From the NCBI GenBank assembly GCA_004154925.1, contig QJNS01000142.1, positions 140,607 to 204,606 on the forward strand: a stretch of 64,000 nt of DNA, written 5' to 3'. The DNA comes from Monosporascus cannonballus. Lineage: Eukaryota > Ascomycota > Sordariomycetes > Xylariales. Positions 1-13,240 of this stretch are shown here, in pieces. The notes beneath the pieces are model-generated. The model was not told the DNA's origin, did not search any database, and saw only the letters and a list, made by a program, of their open reading frames with translations. A program made the position numbers and the translations under genes. Position 1 is the stretch's first letter; each line of letters begins with the position of its first letter.

Positions 1-544
1 ATCATTAATTATTTAAATTTTTTCGTTAATAACCGACTGAATTATTATTTAAGTTATATTATTAATTAAATTAATAGAAAAATAACGAATTTTTATATTA
101 GTAATTTTATATTTTATTCTTATCATAATATTTGCGGACACGAAAAGGTTTAATCCAAAAATATTTAACCATATAGCTATCGGATAATATAACCATATTA
201 TATTTAGTTTTAAATAAATATCGAATAATTAATTCCAAATTATTATATTAAATTCTGTTTTCAAATAGTGATATAATTTGGTTATTATCGATAAAATATA
301 TTTATTATCGGAAAAATAAAACTTCCGGTTTAAATATGAAAATATCCGTAACTTACGTTTTATTTTTTTTTGTATATATTAATTTACGTATATTATAATT
401 ATAAATAATGCCATAAAAATGATTGCGAAATATGGCGGTTTTCGTTAAATCGGCGGCTTAACTAAATATAATTATAAGGCGGAGGTCCGGCATTTTAATA
501 TTAATTATCCCGAAATCGATATTATTATTTTCCTTATACCTAAA
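1..544. other. RIP-degraded AT-rich sequence, unclassified
   Basis: This stretch is very AT-rich, dense in TA steps and stop codons in all frames. I see no LTR end, terminal inverted repeat or protein motif in it. It is the left flank of chromovirus copy A, and its last five bases (CTAAA) form that element's left target-site duplication. Confidence 0.5.
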
Positions 545-942
545 TGTCATGACCCAACACGCTTGGCACAACCAGAAACAGTTAAGGAAAGTGGAGACGT
601 CCCAGATCACGTGACCGTAAGGATCGCTAGGATCGCCAGCGAGTCCAGCGAGTTTGGATCGCTAGGATCGCCAGCAAGTCCAGCGAGTTTGGATCGCTAA
701 GATCGCTAGCGAATCTAGCGAATCTGGACAAAATAGGAATTAATAAATAATATATAAGATATATTCGTTATTACGGTTTAAATAATATTAATTTATAATA
801 TAATTTTATTACTTAAAGCACCTTTGGTATTATGAGACATCATACATTATTATATTTATTATTTAAATTCTTACGATATTTTTATTAATATAAATCCGTA
901 CGATTAAAATTTAATAATTAATTAAATTATATAACCGTTATA
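545..942 (+). repeat. 5' LTR of chromovirus copy A
   Basis: The LTR is 398 bp and aligns along its length with 7043-7440. It starts TGTCATGACC and ends in a RIP-altered form of GTCACA. Its outer half (545 to about 725) keeps much of its original G and C, while its inner half (about 730-942) is heavily converted to A/T. It holds three 35-bp tandem units at 621-725. Confidence 0.9.
621..725 (+). repeat. Three 35-bp tandem units inside the LTR
   Basis: Three head-to-tail units of 35 bp (621-655, 656-690, 691-725) each start GGATCGCTA. The third differs from the first two mainly by C/T and G/A changes. Equivalent arrays occur in the 3' LTR of copy A and in both LTRs of copy B. The left LTR of copy B has about one unit fewer, which accounts for most of its shorter length. 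Their place upstream of a TATA-like run (about 750) suggests U3, so they may be promoter-proximal sites, but that is inference. Confidence 0.85.
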
Positions 943-1703
943 CGTTATAAATTTTTGTTTAATAATATTATTAAATTTTAAATAATATCGCCGATATTAT
1001 GTTTATTAGCAAGTAGCCCGAATAACTTATTTACCAGGTCCCTAAGGACCTTAATACCGGAATAAAATCCGAAAAAAAAGAGTAATTTCGCTTTTTTCGA
1101 AAGGAAGTTTTTCGACGCCTGGATATTATGAACGAACGCATCTTTTAGTTGGAATAAGATAAAAATGATTTTATTACGTCTTTCCAAATTACCCATAAGA
1201 AGTTCGAGGAAAAAGGAAAAACTCCCGAAACTAAAAAGCCCTTTCGGCCGAATTAGGTTATTTAGCTAAATTTTATTAAGGAACCGGGAAAAGTCTTTAA
1301 ATCTTTTAAGCCAAAATCTTTTAATAAAATTTTAATTAAATTATAATTATTTTTAATTTAATATCGAACGTACTTTAGGTATTTTCTTATTTAATTTATT
1401 ACGTTTATTTTACGAATTAAGTTTATGGTTAAATGATTTACCGGAAACGCGGTTATTTGATTTGAACCGGCCATAAGAAAATACGTTATTTTGTTAAGCG
1501 AGAAACGAAACCCAAAAGTAATACGGGTATATAACGATTACGAACAATTCGAATAAGTATTAATAAAAATATTCGGAATAATAAATAAAAAAACAAAGGC
1601 CGAAATGTAAATTTAATAATTACGATAAAGGGGATTAATATTTAATTACGGCAGTATGCTTATTTAATTAATATTTAAACTAAATTAAGGGTAAAAAGTA
1701 TTA

Positions 1704-2075
1704 ATGGCCAAATTTTTCGACGGCCTGAAAAAAAAAATACAAAAGGAATTTTTTAAATTTAATCGGCTTAATTATTTGTTAAATTATATCGTTATAACAA
1801 TTAAGATCGATAACCGACAATATGCCTGGCGTACGAAAGGTATTAAAGGAAAACATAATAACAAATTTCGGTATATGGTTAATATTAACGTTTTTCGGCA
1901 TAATAATACTTTTTACGGCATTAAACCGGGCTTTATGGAGCTGGGAGCCACTTATAAAAAGGATTGGAGCCAGATTAAATGCTATAATTGCGGAGAAAAA
2001 GGGCATAAGGCCTTTAAATGCCTTTCGCCCAAAAAATTACGAAAAAATAACTGGAAGCCTATACTTAAGGGATAA
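1704..2075 (+). pseudogene. gag fragment with CCHC zinc knuckle (copy A)
   Basis: The open stretch encodes 123 residues and ends the recognisable part of a degraded gag. The segment 1980-2021 encodes CYNCGEKGHKAFKC, a perfect CX2CX4HX4C nucleic-acid-binding knuckle typical of retrotransposon capsid/nucleocapsid proteins. The gag frame upstream (about 1000-1700) is interrupted by stops. An ORF on the opposite strand at 978-1196 is only an antisense shadow of the same gag region. Confidence 0.85.
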
Positions 2076-3716
2076 TCCAAAGGAAATTAAAAAAAAAAAG
2101 GTAAACCTATTAACATAATTCGACTTAAGTATATACCAGGCCCCCTATAACAAAAAATATAATAAAGGATATAAAAAGCCAGAAACCTGGTTTAACAGGC
2201 AATTAAGGAAAAACGGAATATTTTTAAAAAATAATTAAAAAAGTATTAAGGCTGGACGGAAAAAGTTTATCCTGGAACCCTTAATCGATACGGTAAGATA
2301 TATGTTATTTATTGCAAACGACAAAACTGCCCTATTTATAAAAAGTGGAAATAATATATTTATAACAGAATTACCCGAATATATTACGAAGGATTTAATT
2401 TTCCTAATAAAACAGGAAATAATAAAAATAACGAATAATAATATTGATACTTTCGATCCATAACCCTTAAAAATAATTTTCTTTAACTGGCTGCAGCAGA
2501 AAGTTGGCCAGAAAGAAAGTGGTATCCGTAAAAAAACCCTTTTTGTTATTACGAATAATACGACCACTAAATAAAAAAAAAGTTAATCCAGCGTACGGTA
2601 AAAAAATATTGCCAGAAAATTATTACGGATTTTTATTTTTAATTGGTATTTACTATAAACCTTAATAAGCGATAAGCCTTAAAGGAAAAAATTTAACGAT
2701 TTATACGAGATTTTTAATAGGAAAAAAATAAAGCTTAATAAGAAGTTATACGCCATATTAAAAAGTAATTTACTTAATAAGGAAAGGAATTATAGCAAAA
2801 TTAGGAATAATTAATACAGTTCGAAGGAATAGTACGCCGGCAAAAACAACAAATATAGCAATTCGATATGTTGTATAAAAAAATATAAGCAAAGCTTAAT
2901 AAATTCGAATAGGAATTAAAAAAAAAAGTTACTTATAAAAAAGCCGTAAAATAATAAAACCTAAAGAAATTAAAAAGAATTTTTAAAAAAGGTTTTAAAT
3001 ATAACGATAAGAACCGTTAATAATTTTATTATTTTGGATATACGAATCGGAATATATTAATATATTATAATAATAAATTGCAGAATTTTAAATGGAAATT
3101 ACATTACGCCGGATATGGTTAACGAACTTAAATTATTATAAAAATATAAATTAAAACCTTATATAATAACGAACGTTAAAGGTTAAGATTTCGCTTACGA
3201 TAACGGAAAAATCTTATGCGAAATTGATTACCTTAAGATCTTTGTTTAAGGACGATACCAAATAATTAATTTCGATATTATTCCGCTTAGGAATTACAAC
3301 ATAATCTTAAGATTACTATAGATACGTTAATACGGAATTTTGATTAACGGAAAAATTGGCCAGGTAAAATTCCTTTTACCTTTTATTAATAAACAAAAAA
3401 AAAAAATAAAATCTTAATATTCGATCGAAAATGGCGACGAATATAGGCATAAGAACATAATAAATACCTTACCACCCAAAAAGATAAAACATAAGAAAAA
3501 AAATAGGCATCAAAAAAAAATATAACGTATCGTTATTATTATTAAAGCAAAATTAAAATAACTAAATAATAATTTAAAATAACAACTTTAAAAATCAAAA
3601 AATTTAATTAATATGCTACCATAATATTACAAATATAAACAATTTTTTAAAAAGGAATTTAATATAAAATTACTAAAGTATAACGAATAAAACTATAAAA
3701 TAATCCTTAAGGAAAA

Positions 3717-6185
3717 ATTTTCGACAAAGTTTTACCTTATTTATAACCTTAATAAAAACGAATTACGCGCTTTCAAAAAATACCTAGAAAATCGGTTATA
3801 AAAAAGATAAATCCAACTTTCGAAATTATTAATAAGATATCTAATATTTTTCGTACTAAAAAAAAACGGAAAATTATAATTTATAGTTAATTACCGTTAA
3901 TTAAATAATATTATTATTAAAAATCGAATACCGTTACCCTTAATTACTAAAATAAAAAACCGTTTTTGTAAAATTAAATAATTTATAATATTCGATTTCA
4001 GAAATAAATATAACCTTATTAAAATTAAAAAAGGATACGAATAAAAAACAGCTTTCAAAATAAAATACGGATTATTTAAATATTTAGTTATATTAATAAA
4101 ACTTACGAACGTATTAATAACTTTCTAACGGATAATAAATTATGTACTACGAAAATACCTCAACGTCTTTATTATGTATTACTTCGACGATATTCTTATT
4201 TTTTTAAAAACGGAAAAAACATATACAAAATACGTTTATTAAATTTTTTAAACTTTATAAGACGCCAAATTATTAATTAACGCAAAAAAAAGCCAGTTCC
4301 ATAAACAGGAAATAAAATACTTAGAATATATTATTACCTTAAGATATATCAGAATAAATCTAAAAAAAATCGCTATAATAACAAAATAATAAATATTAAT
4401 AACAATTAAAAAAATATAAGCATTTTTTAAATTCGTTAATTATTATAAGAAGTTTATTTAAAACTTTAACAAAATAATTATACCCTTAATTAACCTTACC
4501 AAAAAAAAAGAATTTAAATAAACGTTAAAAACAAAAAAGGCGTTCCAAAAAATTAAAAATACGATTACTAATAAGTTAATATTAATTATATACGATTTAA
4601 TACGCCCTATTAAATTAAAAACCGATATTTCGGATTACGTATTAAACGCCATAATCGGATAATAAGATAATTAAGGCAAATTATACCTTATTATATTTTT
4701 CTTATATAAATTAAAAGGAATTAAATTTAATTACGGTATTTTAAATAAAAAATTTATAGCTATTATTATGGCATTTCGCGAATTTAAATATTTCTTAAAA
4801 GGAAATTTGCACCAAATTAAAGTTTATACGGATTATTAAAATTTTACCTAATTTATTACGACCAAAAAGCTTACAGAACGATAATTACGATATGCGGAAA
4901 AGTTGGCGAATTTCGACTTTATTATTATCTATAAGAAAAACGTAAAAAACGGCAAAACGAATGCCTTAAGCAAATAACCAAATCTCGAAAAAAAATTAAT
5001 TAAAATTAATTATATAATTTTCGATATTATTATAAAAAAATATTTACGTTTACGATAAATTATAACGGTTCGGGCAATACCTTTAAATATATATTAAAAA
5101 ATCCAATAATATAATAATAATTTCCTAAAAAATTAAAAAATAAATAAAATATAAGTTTTAAAAAAATATTAAATAAATTTAGTACGAAATATATACGAAT
5201 ATTAATTATATAAATACTTAAAGATTTATAAAACCTTAAAAAGATTTTAACGTATATATTTTTTTTTTTAAATAAAAATAATAATTTAAAAAGTATAATA
5301 ACAGTATAACTTTTATAATAAAATTAAGGCGTAACGATATAAACTTTATAAAAAGTTATAATTATTATTAATTTTAAAAAAATTATAAGATTCGATTATT
5401 ATGGATTTTATTATTAAATTTCCTTTATTTAAAGATCTAACGATAAAAATATATTACGATAACATTTTCGTTATCGTTAATCGATTTACGAAATTTTCTT
5501 ATTTTTTATTATATCATAAAAATACTAATACAAAATAAATAATATATATTTTTTTCAGAAATATCTTTAACATATACGGATTATTAATAAAAATTATTTT
5601 AAATAAAAAATCAATATTTATATTTAAGTTTTAATAAAGCCTTATATTATAAATCAGCTTAAATCATAAGTTATCCAATATATTTAAACCTTAAACGGAT
5701 AAATAAATAAAGCAAATAAATTAAATCTTAAAAGCTTATTTACGATATTATATTAATTATAAATAAAAAAATTAAGTTAAAAAATTATTTATTACTTAAT
5801 TAACTTATAATACCAATTATTACGAAAACATTAAAATAATACCAATTAACGCGAATTTTAATTTTATTCCAAAAATTTATAAGAAAATACGTAATAACGG
5901 TTTAATTAATATTAAAATAATCTTTACGTTAAAGCAATTACGATAATTACATTAAAAAATAAAAACGGAATTAAAATTCGTATAAAATCAAATAAATAAA
6001 TATTATAACAAAAAAAGATTAAAAAAATTAATTTTCGAAAAAGGGGAAATAATTTACCTAATTACCAAAAATATTAAAACATAACGCTTAAATTAAAAAT
6101 TCGATTTTAAATATATCGGTTTATATAAAATTAAGAAAAAAATTTCAGAAAATAATTACTAATTAAAATTATTACCTAAAATTAA
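3717..6185 (+). pseudogene. pol remnant: reverse transcriptase, RNase H, integrase (copy A)
   Basis: The frame is riddled with RIP stops but the domain order is readable. From about 3717 the sequence matches the start of Ty3/Gypsy RT, and 4177-4200 encodes YYFDDILI, the catalytic YxDD box. About 4618-4980 matches RNase H, with TDISDYVLNAI and a later YTDY...TTKKLTER segment. About 5395-5520 encodes MDFIIKFP followed by DNIFVIVNRFTKF, the integrase core. Protease is expected between gag and RT but I could not identify it. The polyprotein has no intact long frame and cannot be functional. Confidence 0.88.
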
Positions 6186-6285
6186 ATTTCATCTAGTTTT
6201 TTATATTTCCTTATTCGAATTAATAACGGATATTATTAAAGTATATATGGCACAAAATAATATGGAAATAAAAAATAAAACGGCA

Positions 6286-6415
6286 TACGAAATGGAAAAA
6301 ATTTTCGAAATACGAAAACAAAATGGATTTACCTAGTACCTAATTAAGTAAAAATATTATCCGGATTTTGAAAATACCTGGGAACCCGCCAAAAACCTTA
6401 TTAGCGCCTAATGCC
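6286..6415 (+). pseudogene. C-terminal chromodomain of copy A integrase
   Basis: Downstream of the integrase the frame reads YEMEKIFEIRKQNG and then YYPDFENTWEPAKNLI, which fits the chromodomain pattern (Y-x-V/M-E-K-I-L, then Y-P-x-x-E-N-T-W-E-P-x-x-N-L). In-frame TAG and TAA codons interrupt it. In chromoviruses this domain is fused to integrase and is thought to bias insertion toward methylated histone H3 chromatin. Equivalent segments are present in copy B (21,310-21,434, -) and copy D (33,916-34,045, +). Confidence 0.87.
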
Positions 6416-7042
6416 TATTAAAGAATTTTTACCAGTAACGTCGAAAACGGCAAAATCGAAAGCCCCCTAATTAATAACGGACTAATCCGTAAACTTAATA
6501 TTAGACCAATTAAGAAAAATGGCAAATAATATTAATATAATTTTTGCGGTTTTTGCCTATTTTTTACGTTTTAATTCGTCCAGTTTCTCCAAGTTGTCGA
6601 TATTACGAAATACAGCTTTTATCATTTTTTTATATTACATCTTTTTTTATTTCCAGATATAACGAATGTAAGCCTTGGCGAATTTTTCGGCTTCCATAAC
6701 GGCCTTTAATTGTTCTTCGAACTTACGATATTAAATGGTAATTTTCTACAATTGTTTCGGGCTTAAATTACGAATGTCATAATTAACTTATTGGTAACGG
6801 ATATACGAAAAATAACGGGAAAAATTTTCCTCGGATAATTTATATTTAAATTTCCGCCGTTCGTAATAAGAATAAGGCGTTATTTAATAAGGATTAAATA
6901 AAACGGCAATAAATAACGAATTATATTACGTAATTTTTACCTTGGATAAAAGTTTAACATATTTTCTAATACGGAAAGTTATTTTGGAATAAATACTTAT
7001 AAATTAATTTTCGGGACGAAAATCCTAAAAAAAAAAAGATCG

Positions 7043-7440
7043 TATTATAACCTAATATGCTTAACATAACCAAAAACAATTAAGGAAAATGGAAACGTCC
7101 CAAATTACGTAACCGTAAAAATCGCTAGGATCGCCAATGAGTTTAACGAGTTTGGATCGCTAGGATTGCCAGCAAGTCCAGCAAATTTGGATCGTTAGGA
7201 TCGCCAGCGAGTCCAGCGAATCTGGACAAAACAGGAATTAGTAAACAGTATATAAAATATGTTCGTTACCACGGTTTAAATAATATCAGTTTGTAATATA
7301 ACTTCGTTACCCAAGGCACCCTTGGTATTACGAGACGTAATACGTTACTATATCCATTGCTTAGATTCCCACGATACTCCTGCCAACATAAACCCGTACG
7401 ACTAAGGTTTAATAGTTGGTTAAACCGCATAGCCGTCACA
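7043..7440 (+). repeat. 3' LTR of chromovirus copy A
   Basis: The LTR is 398 bp and is the partner of 545-942. It ends GCCGTCACA, followed by the CTAAA duplication. RIP is heavy at its inner (left) end and light in its outer part (about 7200-7440), the mirror image of the 5' LTR. A short hairpin (arms GGTTTAA and TTAAACC, about 7407-7427) near its right end is also present in copies B and D. Confidence 0.9.
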
Positions 7441-10400
7441 CTAAAACTCAACGTTCGAATTAAGGGTATTTAAATTTCTTAATAATTAATATATCCAGGT
7501 TATTACGTAATATCCTTTTAATTTAGCTCAATAATTTATATTTTATTATTAAAACTATTATTTATATTAATAATAAGGCGAAAATTATAGACATCCGTAA
7601 TTACCTAATCAGAATTATGATAAACCGGGGGTATTTATTAAAAATTATAAAAAAAATTATTAAATTCTATAATTCCGAAATAATTTACGGGAATTAAATT
7701 CGAATATATAATAATTTAAAATAATTAAATGGTTTTATTTACATCGTTATATCTATTATCGCATTTGGATTAAATATGGATATTCTATATATTAATCGAA
7801 TAATATAATAAGATATATTGCAAAGTTTTTCGATTAAGGATTTATGGCAGCGATTTGGTCGAATAATTCGTAATTATGAACGATTAAATATAACTAGTTA
7901 TAAATAAGCCATATTATTTGTATTTTATTAAGCGTTTAATAAATATGGAACCGAACAGTTTATTTTAAAAAAGAATAAAATAATAAAAGAGATTTAGGCC
8001 CGGTAAATTGAAAACCGTATTACTTATAAGAACATAAAGATTACAGTTAAAAACGACATAACGAACTTAAATAATAAGAAGGATAATATATAATTTATTA
8101 CGAATAATCCCAATTAGGAGGAAATAATTATTGAATTTTAATTTTAATTTTTGGCCGGTTAAAATATTACCCTTAAACCTTTCAAATAAAGTAATTCTGA
8201 CTTGCGGTATTAAATAAAGATAAGACCCTAATAATACGCGTTATTTAACAGCAAATATATACGTAAGGAGATTTTGGCATATTTGAAAAAAAACGAAATT
8301 ATTATACTGGAAAAAAACCGTAATAACATAATTCCCACTAGATTTTATTATAATATATATACGTTTAACTTCCTTTATATACCCAAACCTTTAAATTCGA
8401 AAATATCCGTATAAAGATAATTAAAGGCCGGTTCGGTAAAGGCGGCTATTTAGGAAATAATAAAGTCCTAATATAAATAATAGACGAACGAATTTTTTTA
8501 TATAATTGTTTCCGTTTAGTAATAAAGGGATAAAATGGATATTTATTTTTATTAAATTTAAATACTTTTTATTTAATAAGTTCTCGAATAAATTAAACGA
8601 AGTTAAAGGTTCATATTTAATTTAGAATATAATCAAATTAATTAAGGCGGTTTCTGGGCTCGATAAATAACAATATTAGGATATTTTAAAAAGCCGTTTA
8701 TTTTCTATATTATATGTAATATATAAAAAAATTATGTTTTCGATTTTACAAAAAGCATAAGTAACTTTTCGTAAGCGGCGGAATTTGGTTAATCGGAAAT
8801 AACGGCATTATATCCCTATACCGTAAACCGATCCATATAGATTACGGATTATTATTATGTTATAAGTTTAACAAATATCGGAAAAAATTATAAAGCCGTG
8901 GTAAATTACGCCTGGTCCTAATAAAGGCATACCGCATACGATTATTCAGTTTAAACCGGCGGCCGACGATTTAATGGTAATTTCAGTAATTTAAATATTA
9001 AACCGGCATATAATTTATACGTTTTTATAATTTAAAGTCGTAATTTCGGTTATAATAACGCTTATACCTATACCTATAATTCGCAATATATTAGATAATC
9101 CTAATTAGGAATTTATTTCGTTTTCCTTATTTGTAACGTTAGCGCAAAACCTAATATTCCTTAATATTTTTAACTTTCCAGCCCCGTTTTTGTTACCGTA
9201 CTTATATTTACATAATTTATTTACTTTTATATCGTTACCTGAATTACCGGCGTTACCAAAATATAGTAATCCGTAATCTAACATTATAAATAACATATCA
9301 AAAAAAAAACCAAAATAATAATCCTTATTAAAATTAAGAAATTGTATATTAGGAATAAACGGTACTTATCAGATAATAATAATAATAACAAATTAAAAGA
9401 TAATTATAATATCAAGTTATAAAATAAAAAACGAAATTTTGTTAATCCTAATTAAAACCGATAGCAAAAAACGCGTTCGGTTTCGGCGCGGCGTTATAAT
9501 CGTAAAATGCGATAATTATAAATATTTACATAATATTAATTAAAATTATTGATATATTATTTACTTATTAAATTCATTATTTTTATTAATTTTTAATTGG
9601 TTAAACTTTATATGAAATATTAATTTATCCTAATCCGGACTAATTATATATCGTAATAAATATATAATAAATTTATTTAATTAGGAAAGTTGACGGAATT
9701 TTGTATTACGTAATTCGAATTATAATTTATTGTAATTATTAATAAATTATCCCTTTAGCTTATAGCCTTTAATTTATAATACTAAATTAAAATTTCTTAA
9801 ATCTTATTTTTCAGTTTTTTTTCGAATTCGTTATATTAACTTTTAAAATGTTTTTATATTTTCTAACCCTTAAGGTATTTAAACTCAGGTCGAATAACTG
9901 GGATAAAAGATCGATTATATAGGTAAATAAATAATGTAAATAATTTTTCGCCAATATTAAGAAAATTATTTTTTCGCTATTAATATAACTATTCCGGCGT
10001 CCGCTTTTTTTTAAATACCAGTTCGAAATATTTAAAATCCCGGGTTTATAATAAATCCTTGTTAATTACGCTCTATAATTTTATCTTTTTATAATTAAAT
10101 TTAATAAATATCGGCATATAATCCTAATTAATATTTTTCGAAACCGCTCGTATATTTTGTCATTATTTTGTTAAACATTTTAATAAATATTTCTTTTTCG
10201 AATTAAAGTTTTTTGGTTCCCTTAATAAAAATTAACGGCCGGATTTAGCTTTTTTCTCTTTATTACATTTTTCCTTTATCGGCATAATTAGGTTCCCGAT
10301 TGGTTTTAAGAATTCCTTTATATTAAAATTTTACATAAATATAATAATAATCGAATATTCCGGGTAACCGCCGAAGTCCTTAATATTAATACCGGATATA

Positions 10401-12059
10401 TTACGGTATTCTAAAATCCAATTTTTATATAAAGTTATTTATTCGACAGCCAATTACGTATAATTACGGATTTTCCCTTCGTTTAATATTATAAAAATAA
10501 CGTTTATATAATATATACCATAAAATATATTGCGGTTTTATATTTCTCTTAATCGGGACTATAAAACCATTATATCCCTAGTATTATCCATGTTATGCAA
10601 ATCGTTATAAATTATAAATTTCTAAAAACGGTTAACGGCCCAAATTATATAATTTTTTTTAAAAATATGCGTTGGTTAAATTTATACTATAAAAAATGTT
10701 TATTTCGCGATTTTAAAAACTTATTATTTAATAATCCGTATTATTTATATCGATAATTTTATTATTATATTCTAATATAAAAAAACCAATAATATTATAT
10801 GCTATTTAATAATCGTTTTGGGATTTAATAAAAACGAAATTTAAAAATCTTTAAAATATATAAATATATTTTTATTAAGTTTTTATAAGCTATATATATA
10901 TAAACGAAATCTCGGAATATTTATTTAAGTATTATTCCGAGATTATTATAAATAAAATATGCATTAATATATATATAATAGTAAATGATTTACGTTTTTT
11001 AGTATATAATAATAAAATCCACCTTATAAAAACCTTATAATATTAAGATTTTGTCGAATAATCGTTTAGCTTAAAGAAAATTTACTTTAAAAGTTAGAGC
11101 AGAATTTAAAAAAATAATATATATAATAAGAAATAAAATACGAAAAATAGTATCGCAATTAATATAATTCGCATCGAAAATTAACTTAACCCCGTTACGA
11201 TCTTTATATATGTTTTAATTTTTTGTCAAGTTATTATATATTTTCCAAATACGATTACCGTATTTTATTTTATTAAACGGCGGTAATATTATTATAATAA
11301 TTATATAATATTAAATATATATAAATAAATAATTATAATTAGAAACTTTAATAATATTATAAGTTTACCGATATAAATTTAACCTACTTAAAATTAAAAT
11401 TACAAATAAAGGATATAAAATATGATAAATAAAATAAAATTTATATATTAAATAATTATCAAATATATTATTAATATTAATAATAAAAATATAAAATTTT
11501 ATAATATACGAATACAATTTACGAATAATTAATAAATTATAAAACTATTTTAAAATAATATATATAATTAAGATTAAAATATAAATAAATATAAAGATTA
11601 TATAATTATATATATATAAGTTATTAAATTTATATAAAATATTAAATATAAATAAAAAAATTAACCTTATTCTTTTTATAACGAAATAATAATATATAAG
11701 AAAGATATTTAATAATTATATACAAATTATACAAAATTTATATTTTATTATACATTTCTTAATATAATTCATAAAAAATTTTCGATTAAATATATATTAA
11801 ATTTAATTATCCTAATTACTTAATATATAATTAATATTATTTATTTAATTATAATTTTTTATAATTCCAAATATTTATTAGATTTTAATATATAAAATTA
11901 CGTTATTTACGTTATAATAATTATTAATTAATATTTTTTATTTAGTATCTAAAATCTATATTATAATACATATTTTTATATATTTTACGATATTATAAAA
12001 GGTAAATAAAGTCTTTACCGATATAATAAAAGTAATTTCCGTTATAATTTCCGATAATA
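7441..12059. other. RIP-degraded AT-rich block, unclassified
   Basis: About 4.6 kb of very AT-rich DNA holds no intact frame. Some stretches look like former coding sequence saturated with TAA, but I found no domain motif, LTR pair or terminal inverted repeat that I can defend. From about 10,880 to 12,000 it is dominated by TA-rich simple sequence. A perfect 12-bp palindrome TCCTAATTAGGA sits at 9099-9110. This is most likely decayed transposon DNA. Confidence 0.5.
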
Positions 12060-13240
12060 TATTCTAAATAAACCCGAAAAACCCTATTCGCTTAGCCAAA
12101 AATGTTAAATTTGTTAATAATATCCCCGAAAAACAATTTGCCCCTAAGAAATAACCTTAAAAACGGGTAATAAGATCTCGGACCAAAAAGCAGCCGAAAC
12201 CGGTATTAAAATAATTTGCGAAAAATCAAAACCGACGGCATAATCCTAATTAAAATATTTTCATATTAGCCAAATAATATTCGATTATTTTAAGATATAA
12301 AATATTCCTTACAGAAAATACATATTATACGTAACCGATTTCAAATACCAGGTATATATCATAAAGTTATATTAATACAGCGGAAAATTAAAAAGATATT
12401 TTACGTTTTGGCATTAATATAAATATATATTAATTAAACAAATGTTACGATTATTAAAGATTTATAAATTTGGTAATATTACGAAAATTTATATTATAAA
12501 TAAAACTTTTTATTACGGAAAAATATAATATTTATATAAATATTAAATACTAATAATACAATTCGAGATATTTTCCATAATAATAATCGGCAAAATAAAA
12601 TTTATATTATAACGGATTAAGCCGGCCTTATAAGTTATTAAATTATCAAATTAATTACTGATTTCAATTAATTACGGCGTTCGCAATTTAATAAAAAATT
12701 ATATAAATTAAATACCGTATAAACGATATAAAAAAAGGTTTATAACTTTATAAACCGGGCCGCCTAATTGAAAAATACATATTATATAACTATTTTATAG
12801 ATATTATAATTTACGAGGTTATACGGGTAATAAATATATAAATTACGTATAAAAACGTGGCGAAAAATATTTATACGTAATTACTAAATATTCGGTATTA
12901 TTATATGGTCCGAATAAAGATTTTTAAGATAATTTAAAGACAAATATTACGCCTAAAACGAATAAGATTTTGAAATCCGAAAACGTAAAAGGAATTATTA
13001 ATATATAAGTTATAATAACGCGCGAAAAAAAGGCAAAATAAAGGGAAAGAATTTCAAGAAGTACTTAAAAATATTAATAAATAAATTAATAACAAACGAG
13101 GTATACGGGTTAACCTGAAATTATGCGTTATATTTAATTACAAATAATATAATATTTTTAGACGATTTTACGAAAAATAAAACGTTTAAACGAGATATAA
13201 TTAATTAAAATTACGTAAATTAACAATCTAATTACCTATA
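12060..13240 (+). pseudogene. Possible Ty1/Copia-type pol relic
   Basis: The only hint is a + strand segment near 12,410-12,530 that, allowing for RIP, resembles the WH-x-R-x-GH zinc-binding region and following GK segment that precede Copia integrases. Stops interrupt it throughout and no LTR pair is visible. It could equally be another retroelement or a chance match, so the call is tentative. Confidence 0.25.

Larger units (their letters stand above)
545..7440 (+). mobile_element. Chromovirus copy A: full-length RIP-inactivated Ty3/Gypsy LTR retrotransposon
   Basis: This is a complete LTR retrotransposon of 6,896 bp. Two direct LTRs of exactly 398 bp (545-942 and 7043-7440) border it, and the same 5 bp, CTAAA, lies on each side (540-544 and 7441-7445) as a target-site duplication. 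On the + strand the interior runs gag with a CCHC knuckle, reverse transcriptase with a YFDD box, RNase H, integrase and a C-terminal chromodomain, which is the order of Ty3/Gypsy chromoviruses. A purine run (about 7027-7040) just before the 3' LTR fits a polypurine tract. Every frame is broken by TAA/TAG codons made by C-to-T and G-to-A changes, so it is inactive. Copies B, C and D in this window belong to the same family. Confidence 0.93.

Noticed and set aside
978..1196. 72-codon - strand ORF in copy A
   Set aside because: It is antisense to degraded gag. A similar shadow appears opposite gag in copy C at 33,375-33,590.
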